The position numbers were made by a program, and so were the translations under genes. Positions 24,821 through 34,859 of a DNA stretch of 64,000 nucleotides are shown here, piece after piece (positions within the stretch are counted from its first letter, which is position 1; the number at the start of each line of letters is the position of its first letter). Source of the DNA: Lophius americanus (Eukaryota; Chordata; Actinopteri; Lophiiformes; Lophiidae). Where the stretch lies: NCBI GenBank assembly GCA_037951165.1, contig JBBDHG010000061.1, forward strand, positions 6,620,001 to 6,684,000, read 5' to 3'. The notes beneath the pieces were generated by a model that was not told where the DNA came from, made no database searches, and saw only the letters and a program-made list of their open reading frames with translations.

Positions 24821-25917
24821 TGAAAGAGAGAGGGGGGTATGATCAAACCACATCAGTAATCTTACTCTGTATCCTTCAGTTACGTTTAACTCCAGAGGAA
24901 AATATGAATAAAAACACTTTTTATCAAGATAATAATATTTAGACATGTTGAAATTACATGTTGAATTTTGTAGGTAACAGGCTTCAACCGTCCCCGTCAT
25001 CAAATTGTGGGACAGCTGTGTTCTCTCACTTTTTACTTACTCGTTGTGCTGGGATCAATGTCCTTCTGTGTTCAGGATTATCCTGGAAACAAGCACTGAC
25101 AGCAGGGCAAACACGTCTGTTTCCCACACCGCTGATGATGACATAAGAAAGTGGTGTAAAAAAAAAAAAAAAGTTAATTTGCTGTGTGAAAATGTGCAAA
25201 ATGGTATATAACACGTTGCTAGAGTGGAAATAAAGTTTTCTATGACTGCAACCTTTTTTGTGTTATACTAAATATCCTACATATCCAAGGACATTGTGAA
25301 ATAGTGTTTCAACATTACTTTTCATTGAAAGACAGACAGAGGACACCGAGAGGATGTCACAAAATGAAACAATATTTTAATCAGGTGTAAAGATACCAAG
25401 GCAATCTTTCTTTACTGCTCAAAAACTAGCAGTGATGATTGAATTATTCAAGGGATTAATGCTCAATAATCAATTAGATGAAATAGCACTTTTTGGTCAT
25501 AACAAAAGACCCAATTTGACCACTAATCAAAGTGTTGCCGTCATTCTTAACATTTCGTGCTTTATGTTTAAAAGCAATAAAGTGGTGGCTGCATTGTGAG
25601 AAAAGTGGAACAGGCAACATGAGGATTTCTAGAGATGCCTTAATGTGAAGTGACATCATAGAGCTCTCACTCTCTGTGGGACGCCAGCAGACAGACGCCA
25701 AGACTGTCTTCGTGCACAGATCCAAGCGTCCCCACGTCAGCAAAACACCACTGCCTGCATGATGAAGAGGTAGATGGACAATTTTCTTATTACTATTTCT
25801 AATAATAATAATAACAGTAGTAACAACTGCATTGTAATAACTATTTTTATTATGTTATTTTCACTAATCAACATTTCAGTTCACACACAATTAGAAATAT
25901 TTTACACGACCAAGAAG

Positions 25918-26004
<87 letters not shown>
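25918..26004. repeat. (GATA)n microsatellite
   Basis: About 21 GATA units that run directly into a retroelement tail. Confidence 0.97.
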
Positions 26005-26070
26005 CACTTTATTAATCCCCTAGAGGGGAAATTTTGTAGTTTCAGCAGCTCAAACATACAGGTAAACATG
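26004..26070 (-). mobile_element. Non-LTR retroelement 3' tail (minus strand)
   Basis: The + strand reads cactttattaatcccctaga followed by ggggaaatttt. Its complement is the typical 3' terminus of a teleost LINE family (ggggattaataaagtg) that ends in a TATC tail. The adjoining GATA run is thus the element's expanded tail. Confidence 0.6.
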
Positions 26071-26288
26071 ACTAAACAGGAAGACATACTATGTAAAGTA
26101 AACTAAATAGAATGAAGGCATAACTCATGCTGCTCTGGAATTAATAGCTAAATAAACAATTTATTAAATGTGACTATTTTTTTTTTCATTTTATCGTTAA
26201 TACTATATTATAAAACGAAATACTTTAAACTATTTTAAACTGGTTCTATAATGTCTGCTGTGTGCATGCCGTCTAACCCATGCAGAAC

Positions 26289-26296
26289 TATAAAAG
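26289..26296 (+). promoter_or_regulatory. TATA box of the T-box gene
   Basis: TATAAAAG about 360 bp before the start codon, giving a transcription start near 26320 and a 5'UTR of roughly 330 nt. It is the only canonical TATA in the upstream kilobase that lies in a GC-richer context. Confidence 0.5.
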
Positions 26297-26605
26297 CTAT
26301 GAGACGGAGGCGCACAGCCCGCCCATCCCTCTGGTGACCCGGACACCTCTTCACTGTGTAGTGAGCAGGAGTGTGATGGTGAACACACCAGCCTGTCGTC
26401 ACTCATTGGTGCTGCTGCTGCAGACTTCATCCAAGTGGATATCCCAACAGATGATACTTTGAAGGAGGACCACTTTATCACTACAACTGGACGCTTGTGG
26501 ATATTTTGCACTCAGTCCTTCCATCTCTGGTCATACCTCACAACTTAAGTTTGCAGTAACTTGGACGTCTTGCAAATGCCCGCGCGCCTCCGACACCAGT
26601 AAGTC

Positions 26606-26632
26606 ATGGATCCGTCGGGTTGGATGTTCTGA
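26606..26632 (+). other. Upstream ORF of 8 codons in the T-box 5'UTR
   Basis: ATG at 26606 opens MDPSGWMF and stops at TGA 26630-26632, 20 nt before the main ATG. It could damp translation. Confidence 0.5.
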
Positions 26633-26652
26633 TAAGGGATCCAGCTGCCGCC

Positions 26653-26984
26653 ATGGCTTACCATCCCTTCCAGACTCATCGACCTGGTGTTTTGCCCTCG
26701 CCAACTTTTCGTTCAACATCTAAGTCCCCGTTTTTGCCTGCGCGGACTTTCCCAGCGGTGTCGTACCTGTCCGAGGCTCCGGCGGCGCAGGCTGCCACTG
26801 ACGCAGCGCTGCACGCAGATCTCAGGCGCCGACATCCGCCTGTTCTCCTACCATCCCTAAGGAGCCAGCACCCAGGGGAGGAGGAAGGACTGGATGATGA
26901 CCCGAGAGTCGCCCTGGATTACCAGGATTTATGGAGTGAATTTCATAACAGGGGAACTGAGATGGTTATAACAAAGTCAGGAAG
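26653..26984 (+). CDS. tbx2a: tbx2a exon 1 (residues 1-110)
   Basis: MAYHPF start, a Pro/Ala-rich N-terminal region, an acidic GEEEGLDDDP stretch, then the T-box entry LWSEFHNRGTEMVITKSG. Phase 2 at donor gtacgt. Confidence 0.88.
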
Positions 26985-27032
26985 GTACGTGAACTATGAC
27001 TGCATGAATACAATACTTGTTTATTATTCTTA

Positions 27033-27078
<46 letters not shown>

Positions 27079-30000
27079 ACAATAATAATAATAGCTGTAC
27101 CCCATTGGACCGGATTTCTGCTGTTGGAAGAAAAAAAACTTTTGCATTGTATTGTATTCGTTAATTTACATTTCAGATAAAGACAGAGGTTCATCTGTGT
27201 TTTTAGGCCATCGTCCATTAATCAATATACTGTATGTTGTTTCTTTCATAAAGTTGGCACAATGAATATAATAGAACAGTTTCAAAAAATATGATATTAT
27301 AGGAATTAATCGTTTCATTACTGTTGATTAGGGTTCGAGAAGAACAAGCCTCAAACTTTTCTTTTTACAATGTCAAAACATTCCTCTGAATACCTTTAAA
27401 ATACGGGACCACAAGTGAGCTTAAAGTTAGTCATTTTAATCCTTTGCTATAATTCATCAGAACAATGAGTCACATTCTCACTCTGATCAGACTTTTAAAT
27501 CGTCATCTCTGTCATTAACCAAAATTGTTTCTCAAACAGCTGCTTGTTATTTTCACTTTTTTATTTCTGTACTACAGGAGGATGTTTCCGCCCTTCAAGG
27601 TCCATGTTGGGGGTCTGGATGAAGCAGCTAAATATATCCTGCTAATGGACATCGTTGCTGTTGATGACTGTCGCTACAAGTTTCACAACTCCGGCTGGAT
27701 GGTGGCGGGGAAAGCTGACCCAGAGATGCCAAAGCGCATGTACATCCACCCGGACAGCCCATCCACAGGAGAGCAGTGGATGAGCAAGCCTGTTGCTTTC
27801 CATAAACTCAAGCTCACCAATAACATGTCGGATAAACATGGATTTGTAAGTGGCAATAATTAAGATTAAAAGGTCAAATTCCATCACATGTTCACAAGGA
27901 CATGCAATCCATGTTATTTTTTCGTTATAATAATTTGTAGCCTAGATACAGACATTTCAGCCACCATTCAACCCTTCCATGTATGAATAACAGCCTCAAT
28001 TCGATTTTTTTAGCATGCATAAACAAACTTTTAATACACTCTTTGAACTTTAAATATCTTGTGGAAAGTATTTCCACATGAGTAAATAGGTTTCTTTCCG
28101 TAGCTTATCTAGCAGTCTGCAGTTTAGTAAATGTACTTGGGTTGGGTCAGTATAACTAATAAGGGTTAATTCAACTTAGTTACTTGGATAATTCATTAAT
28201 TCACTCATTATCCATAACGTCTTATCCTATTCAGGTTCCAGTGGGATTTTTTCTGAAGCTGAGGAAATGTCAAAGAAACGAAAAGTGTTCAACACAAATG
28301 TTACCTCTCATTTCTTTCTCCTCCTCTACTGTCACCTCCCTGCATCTGTCCAGCCCTCCTGCAGCTCAATGTTCTAGACTCCTCGTCCTTCCAGTACCCA
28401 ACCTGTTGAAATAAAGATTTTTCAGTGACCCACTGATATTCTCCAAAATAACTCATCAAAACTCCTTCATATACCAGAACATAGTCAGTGTTTTTAAAAG
28501 GGTTAAACAGGCTGGTCTGTTAATATCATGACACGTCAACATGAGTTTAAATTCAACCTTTAACTAATTTTCCCTACTTATCACTACAATGCAATTTATT
28601 CATTTTTGTAATTTTTTGATTTTACTTTTCCAGACAATTTTGAATTCAATGCACAAGTACCAACCCAGGTTTCATATTGTGAGAGCCAACGACATAATGA
28701 AGCTTCCATACAGCACTTTCCGGACTTACGTTTTCCCGGAGACGGAGTTCATCGCTGTCACTGCATATCAAAATGTGAAGGTAAGCCTCGTCATCCTCGA
28801 AAGATCATAGCATCGAAGGCACCTGAGAAATATTGCACTGATGTATTTCATTGGTATAAAGAACAAAAATCTAGCCCCTGTTGGGATGGTATGAGGTACG
28901 TTTTAGGGTTGTGGGTTTAAAAAAGCTACACTATTTCATTACTGAACAGATTCAGAAGATGCATTTAAAAGGCACTGCAGGAGCTGTATGTTCTACAATA
29001 GCCAATTCACTGATTTTCATTTTTCTCCATGAGATTACAAAGCTAAAAATCTACAACAATCCATTTGCTAAAGGATTTAGAGACACTGGGAAGGGGAGAC
29101 GAGAAAATAGGTAAGTATTGTGCCCTCAGAGTTTGTAATAATTAAAGGCACCTGCCCGTATATTCCTAATCTCTCTGTGTGCTCTGCAGGAATAAGCAGT
29201 CAAACATTTCTATCCTTCATGAGAACCAAAGCAAAGCAGACCAGGACTGTGCTGTCTCCGATGACTCGTGTGAACAACCCAGAACCAGTGACCCATTTTG
29301 TTTCTCCCAAGGGGTGAGGAGCAGCCCTTTGATGTCCACAACAATCTCTCAAGGTGAGATACATGATGGTAAAAATGGAATGAGCAAACTTTTATAGCAA
29401 TACATTCGATTTATCCATCCGCCCACGATTATTACCATATTATAACTTTAATCTGACTGATTCATCCTTTTTTTGATTTGTCACTTAAACTTTTTGAACA
29501 TGAACTATAAACACAACGAGAAGCTGAAAATGAATAAGCGCCAAAATAGCTTACTTTAATGGATATTTCATTTCTCCCTCAGATGGAACCAATAATGGAA
29601 GTGATTCATATATGGATCTGCAAGATGAGGACAGTGGTGAAGCCGACTCTTCCAGGACTGAATGCAGGTCTAACCTCAGTCAGAATAACATGGAGATACT
29701 GTGGAACAAGTCTGCTCCCTGTAAGACCAACAACAATCAGGACACCACAAAAGATAGAACAATGTGTACAAAGTCAGGTGTTATGTCATCTGTGGAGACT
29801 GAATCTTTAAAAAGGCACATTAATGAAATCAAAGAGGGGACCAGGTCGGTGATGATGCAAACACATGACTCGTCCTTCAGCGCTGTTCACCTTCAGACTT
29901 TGGATTTCTCAAATACGTCCAGCCATCAGTTTCTTAAGCTTGGGATGCCTTTGTTTATTGATCCTGGACAGTGGTCAGTGACGCCAGAGGCTTTTTCCAA

Positions 30001-32636
30001 CACATCTATGGAGAAAATGATTTACTCTTTGCCTGCAGTAAATAAGCCGGACAATGCAGGCCTTTCTTCTGAAAGCGTCTCCTATCCATCTACTTTAATG
30101 TTTCACCTGTCTCAGAACATGCGGACATTTGAGGTACGCTTCAGCACAAGAACTGTGTTCTACTAATACTCATAAGTCATCACACCTAGTAGGCCTACTA
30201 GATGTCACAATCTGATGAAGTTGGTTAATTAGAGGGTCCATTTACACATGACCAAAAATGTCCATATTACATGTATCCAACAGAAGGGCCCCCACTCTAA
30301 ATTGATGTGATATAATTGCTCACCAAATTCCGGAAAATTCTAACCTTGCTATAATACACTTTTTATTAGGAATATATTTTTGGTAGAGAATTGTTTCAGT
30401 AAAAACTGTTTATAGTCAGTGTATTGTCAAGTCATCATGTCCACCATGGGAGTTATTGCCCCACTATCAGATGTTACACAGATATCAAAGTCATCGAGGT
30501 CATCAAACTCAGACATCAATATAACCCTTGGCAGCCCTCAGGGTTGGTCCTTCTTACAAAAGATCTGTAGGAATTTTCTGCAATGTTATAAACTTTTAAA
30601 GTTTATAACATTGTCACATGACAAACTATCCTATTAATGTCCTTAAAATCCCTCAAGTAGTTTTCACGTGATCCTGGTGAAGCACACAAACAGACAAACA
30701 GACAGATTATCAAAAGCAAAATAAAATAAACTAATTTCTGGACTCTGTTCCTTTATGGATCCTCTCATGAATTGAATAAGTTTTATTTATTAATTCATTG
30801 TTTGCTACATGCCCAGCCTACTGGGTTTCATCAATACCCATCAGGAAATATGATTAAGTGACACAAAGAGACGTGGCTCTCTGTTTAAGGGTTGTAGGAA
30901 GTTGGAGCAGACTCTACTACACAGATCAGCCATAAAACGATAACCCTTATCAGTTGAAACATGTCATGGCTGGGATATAATAGTAAGCATGTGAATATTT
31001 TTCCCTCAAAATTTAAATGTTAGATGCAGGTTATGCTGTCAACTGTAACGATTTAAGGAATTGAAATGGTTAAACGACTGGGTCAGAGCATCACAGTGAC
31101 CAGTGTCAGGGGTGCCCAAGGCTCATTGGGTGCAGAAGAGCTATTCTAGCACAAATTGTTTAACTATGCAGGTCCTGATAAACAGCTGTAAGAAAATTGC
31201 ACAAATCAGAACTGGACCACTGGGCAATGGAAGAAGGTGGCCAGGTTTAATGAATGGAATCTTCTTCACATTATGTGGACAGTTGAGTGTGTGGGGAAAA
31301 AATTACACCAGGACACACAAGGGTATGGCCAACCAAGACCTTCCTCTTTGCAGCCTTGGTCCTGAAATGTATGTAGATACTTTGATTTGTGCCACTTACC
31401 TATCATTGCTGCAGACCAAGTAGAATGCTTCATGGAAATGCTATTCTCTAATGGCAGTGGCCTCTTTCAGCAGGATATTGTGTTCTGACACACTGCACAA
31501 GGTGTTGACTTGACATCCAAATTCCTAAGATCCATTTCTCATCCCAGTCCAGCATATTCCCTGGACCTGTGGGATATGCTAGACAAACAAATCCAATTCA
31601 TGGAGGCCCAACTTCACAGCTTACAGGACTTCTTCTCACGCATTGATGCCAGACATCATAGTGCACCTTCAGAGGTCTTGTGGAGTCCATGCCAGGATAT
31701 GTTAGAGCTGTTTTGTCAATAAAACGAGGACTTACAGAATATTAGGCAGGTGATGATAATGTTATGGCTACCCAGTGTAAAGGGCTCTGTTCAAGGACAG
31801 ATGTCTTCTTTGTGTGTAATTCAAACTGACATTCTCTTGGCTTCCAAACAATTATTTGTGGCATATCATTTCCATTTTCCTTAAGATTTCCCATATAATG
31901 AACACTGCTTACATAATTACCTGCGTAATTTCTTGAAAAAGCAATTACTGGTTACAAAAATCATTTGCATATAACACATGAAGGACATGAAAGAACATGA
32001 AGGACACAACCTCAGATTAAACCATAAAGAGTACCCTTATTGCTCCATCAACTACCATTATTGCTGTAATTTGTTAACACCATGTAGTTCCATCAGGAAA
32101 TCCGTTGAAACAAGCATGCTTGACACTGTACTGTATATTTATCATTATTATTATTACCAGGGATATTTAAAAAAGAAAATCCATGGTGCAGTATCTGGAA
32201 TATTAACTATATCATTTATTTGTTTTTTGCACAGGCACTCTCACCCTCATCTTTTGGAGGATTTGTTCCCTGTCCATACCCCGACCTGGGAGCACCAGTT
32301 CCAATTGCTCCAGCTCCCCCCTGCTGTTCTTCAACCTCCTTGCTGACAAGAAAGCGCAGCTACCGCGGCCCTCAGCCTTGGTTGCTATTCAACCCGTATC
32401 TGGTCCCCACCTCTCTCAACTCAGGCCAAAACATACTGACCACCAGACTGTATGGTAGTTCAATCTTGCAGTCTAATCTGTCTAAAACAGGGAGCAGAGA
32501 TTCTGATCCAGTATCTGACAAACACAAGGCCAAGCAGACTGCTACAACCAAAAACAGCCTGAAGGGTTCCATGAATGAAGTGCACGACATACACAATCTG
32601 GTGACAGGACGTGTTGAACCACTTCCTCCACATTAA
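26653..32636 (+). CDS. tbx2a: tbx2a-like T-box transcription factor
   Basis: DNA-binding repressor of the Tbx2 subfamily; in vertebrates these act in heart, eye, limb/fin and pigment development. Exons: 26653-26984, 27578-27845, 28634-28780, 29034-29110, 29190-29353, 29583-30133, 32235-32636. Phases join to 646 aa (human TBX2 about 712). The N-terminus MAYHPF is the family's. The T-box covers about residues 93-275 (MFPPFKV, ILLMDIVAVDDCRYKFHNS, PKRMYIHPDSP, SMHKYQPRFHIVRAND, YPSTFRTYVFPET-type block, NNPFAKGFRD). Later landmarks match TBX2: PLFIDPGQW, FHLSQNM, FGGFVPCPYP, and a C-terminal HDIHNLVTG like human QSIQRLVSG. Odd: non-conservative changes in the T-box (G150, V248, Y256, K269), and no long Ala or acidic runs. 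ATG 26653 has a perfect Kozak context (gccgccATGg). The 'a' copy is inferred from the missing bcas3. tbx3 is less likely because the N- and C-termini fit Tbx2. Confidence 0.9.
27034..27077. repeat. (ATT)n microsatellite in tbx2a intron 1
   Basis: About 14 ATT units. The poly-Ile frames here are artefacts. Confidence 0.95.
27578..27845 (+). CDS. tbx2a: tbx2a exon 2 (residues 111-200)
   Basis: First large T-box exon, 268 nt. RRMFPPFKVHVGGLDEAAKY to NNMSDKHGF. Residue 150 is Gly where human TBX2 has Arg (NSRWMV), in a strand that is otherwise unchanged. Confidence 0.95.
28186..28245 (-). repeat. SINE-type 3' end fragment
   Basis: cactcattatccataacgtc followed by ttatcctattcaggttc is a decayed complement of the familiar fish tail (gaacaggataagcggttatg, then gataatgaatg). 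A remnant only. Confidence 0.4.
28634..28780 (+). CDS. tbx2a: tbx2a exon 3 (residues 201-249)
   Basis: TILNSMHKYQPRFHIVRAND to FIAVTAYQNVK, 49 codons. Val248 replaces the Asp/Glu normally found in the QND/E-x-IT motif of T-box proteins. Confidence 0.95.
29034..29110 (+). CDS. tbx2a: tbx2a exon 4 (residues 250-275)
   Basis: ITKLKIYNNPFAKGFRDTGK then GRREN, the C-terminal T-box helix that inserts into the minor groove. Tyr256 and Lys269 differ from human TBX2 (Asp, Asn). Confidence 0.93.
29190..29353 (+). CDS. tbx2a: tbx2a exon 5 (residues 276-330)
   Basis: NKQSNISILHENQSKADQDC and onward. Low similarity to TBX2 past the T-box, as the family varies here. Splice sites tgcag and gtgaga keep the frame. 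Confidence 0.85.
29583..30133 (+). CDS. tbx2a: tbx2a exon 6 (residues 330-513)
   Basis: Acidic MDLQDEDSGEAD, then Ser/Thr-rich sequence, then PLFIDPGQWSVTPEAFSN (human PLFLHPGQFTMGPGAFS) and FHLSQNM. Donor gtacgc follows TTTGAG. Confidence 0.88.
30581..30613. repeat. 33-bp near-perfect palindrome in tbx2a intron 6
   Basis: CAATGTTATAAACTTT at 30581-30596 is exactly inverted after one central base. It would form a cruciform-type hairpin with no real loop. Confidence 0.85.
30918..31779 (+). mobile_element. Degenerate Tc1-like transposon (tbx2a intron 6)
   Basis: It starts acacagatcagccataaaac and ends gataatgttatggctaccca-gtgta, decayed inverted ends of a common fish Tc1-like family. Inside are recognisable transposase blocks: aaacgactgggtcagagcat, cagaactggaccactgggca plus atggaagaaggtgg, and gcctctttcagcaggata. 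Frames are broken, and at about 0.86 kb it is shorter than the usual 1.3 kb or so. It is a dead copy. Confidence 0.8.
32235..32636 (+). CDS. tbx2a: tbx2a exon 7 (residues 514-646)
   Basis: ALSPSSFGGFVPCPYPDLGA to LVTGRVEPLPPH and TAA. The start continues FHLSQNM as in TBX2 (FGGLFPYPY), and the end keeps the short helix-like motif before the terminus. It is shorter and less conserved than human. Confidence 0.88.
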   Translation, partial: ALSPSSFGGFVPCPYPDLGAPVPIAPAPPCCSSTSLLTRKRSYRGPQPWLLFNPYLVPTSLNSGQNILTTRLYGSSILQSNLSKTGSRDSDPVSDKHKAKQTATTKNSLKGSMNEVHDIHNLVTGRVEPLPPH

Positions 32637-32641
32637 ACTCT

Positions 32642-32880
32642 CCTATATGCAGGGGCGTATCTAGTGGGGTAGCACAGGGTGGTGGTTGCCACCCTTAGAG
32701 GATGCCTTGCCTCCCCAACTACCACCCTAGTTTTAGATAATCTCCCAGTGTTTGTCAATTTCTAAGAGTATATATATCCTCATATATTTGTATATATTAT
32801 ACAATGCCACCTCTCAAGGTTACCCTGCCACTCCATTGACACCCCACGAAAATGTGTCTAGCTCCATCCCCGCCTATATG
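32642..32880. mobile_element. hAT-type MITE with perfect 8-bp target duplication (tbx2a 3'UTR)
   Basis: CCTATATG at 32642-32649 and 32873-32880 flanks a 223-bp element that begins CAGGGGCGTATCTAG and ends CTAGCTCCATCCCCG. The decayed inverted ends of CAGGGGCG type and the 8-bp duplication are the hAT signature. It starts only 13 nt after the stop codon. Confidence 0.8.
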
Positions 32881-34490
32881 ATGATTTTCATCCTGCATGT
32901 GAGGAATGGTGACTGATACAAAAACAGACACATTTATGAAGTGCACACAATAATTGTTTGAAATATATTTTCTGTCAGAAATGCATATGGTGCTGCTTTT
33001 TAACATCTGATTATCTCACTAGTAAACACTAACGTAACATTCGCACTTTTGGGATTGGAGTTTGGGTTAATGTCAAAATGTTCTCAGACTGCAGATGTTA
33101 AACTTATAACTATGAAACATGAATAATCAAAGCATTTTGAGACTGAAGACTGGAAATGATGATTGTTTAACAAGAAATATAGCTAACCTATCCACAGTTT
33201 TGTTCTCAGTAGATGTAGCAAACTTGCACCAAGGCCTTTATCAGAAAAGTTATAATTTTTTTACCATTTAGGAATTATCTGCCAAATTATTGAGGTAAAT
33301 TGTGTTTTGTTTTAGATCACTTTTTATGCAGTTGTCTTAATGTCTTTTGTTATAATATTGTTGAACTTATTTCATACATTAGCTACCCTGTTAGCCTTGT
33401 AGCATAAAACTCCTAAAAACTCTACAAAAAGCTGATTAGCAAACATTCGTAATGATTTAACATGAAGCATCAGCATCTAAATGAACACATACTATTAAAT
33501 TCAAAAGCCTGAATTCAAGAGACAGTTGTAATTATGTGGTATGGATCAGGATCTGTCTGGATGTTTGAATCCTTTAGAGTATTTTTCACTTATCTCTTGT
33601 GGTTCTGTTGTAGAACTACTGGTCATTGTCCTCAGCTGCCATTTTAACCACAGCACTTCTCTGAATAAGCTTGCTCTGCAATTTGACAGTCAATTGAACT
33701 GTGAGGTGACGATGGACATAATAATCTTACTTTTGAGGTAAATCAATAACAACAACTGCTGCGGCTCTGCCCTTGGCCACAACAGTGGCGTGTGAGCTCA
33801 AAAGCAGAATGAGAGAGTGTACATTCCTGTGAGGTGGATTCCATATGCACGAGTGCAGTTCACTGCTCGATGAAGCAGCTCCTGAAACATCTCTGCAGGT
33901 GACAAAGCTTCTCTTCAAATCTTTCTCCCCCTACAGGTTTTAAAGCTGCATCGAGAAATTGGATGTATTGACTCACATGGTTAATAGGGGGAGGTCTCCG
34001 AGCTACTTCAGGCAGACATACACACACACTAGATGCCTCATCCTCTTCATTGGCCATCAAGCCTGTCTTTGAGGCCAACCTGTAGGTGCCAATAAAGGGG
34101 GATCAGTAGTTTACTCATAACTTCCCCAAACAATCCCCATGTTAAAAAAAACCTAAGCGGAGTGATGAGATCGGAGCCTATAAACACCAACTATAATGAT
34201 ATTAATAAACTTTTCAAACTTGAGTTGTCTGACTGAAATAGAATTTGTTTTTGAAATGCTTCTCGGATAGCATGGGTTATTTCACCACACTAAAGCTAAC
34301 ATGCACGCCCCTGTGGGTCACATTTAACTGTTGGTGACGGACAAAGGAGGATAGTCCTTATTTTTGAGAGGCAAGAGGGAGATCAAAATATAAAAAGAAT
34401 AACTGGTTTGTATAAACTATCTTGTTATCATTAGAAAATAATTGTTATAATGGTTATCTTCTTTGGAAAGAGTCCATTATTGAAATTCCG
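32881..34490. other. tbx2a 3' flank; possible poly(A) signal at 33494
   Basis: No coding sequence. ATTAAA at 33494-33499 and AATAAA at 34091-34096 are candidate poly(A) signals, and neither has a clear downstream element. Confidence 0.35.
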
Positions 34491-34493
34491 ACT

Positions 34494-34815
34494 ATGGTAA
34501 ATGGACTGGACTTATGTAACGCTTTTCTAGTCTGCTTTAATACTCAAAGCGCTTTTACAATACGAGTCAGTATTCAGCCATTCACACTAACATTCACACA
34601 GAGGCTGCCATGTAAGGTCCCACATGCTCAACAGGAGCAGTAAACATTCACGCCATCATTCACACACCAATGGGGCAGCCATTAGGAGCAACATGGGGTT
34701 CAGTATCTTGCTCAAGGGCACTTCGATATGTGGAACGCAGTGGCCAGTGATTGAACCACCCACCTTCAGATAATTGGACAACCACTCTACCAACTGAGCC
34801 ACTGTCACCCCACTA
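34494..34815 (-). mobile_element. tRNA-derived SINE (minus strand)
   Basis: On the minus strand the head reads gtggctcagttggtagagtgg (A-box) and then ggtgggtggttcaatcact (B-box), as in a tRNA gene with a broken body. The rest (acactcaaagcgcttttacaa on +, and the taaatggactggacttatgt end) is a widely repeated teleost sequence. Confidence 0.75.
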
Positions 34816-34859
34816 TTCTTCAACTGTGACACCCACAGGGCAGGCAAGAGGAAAAACAG

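Noticed and set aside
24529..24942. Open frames on both strands with Cys/Val or Thr/His runs
   Set aside because: They are translations of the (GT)n microsatellite.
25918..26004. CRISPR-like or other functional tandem array
   Set aside because: It is a plain GATA microsatellite attached to a retroelement tail, with no spacers.
26620..27180. A longer tbx2a start at 26620 and read-through past 26984
   Set aside because: The codon at 26620 is TTG, not ATG. The frame beyond 26984 is intron (donor gtacgt) plus an ATT repeat.
31103..31722. Two frames in tbx2a intron 6 as exons
   Set aside because: They lie inside the dead Tc1-like element.
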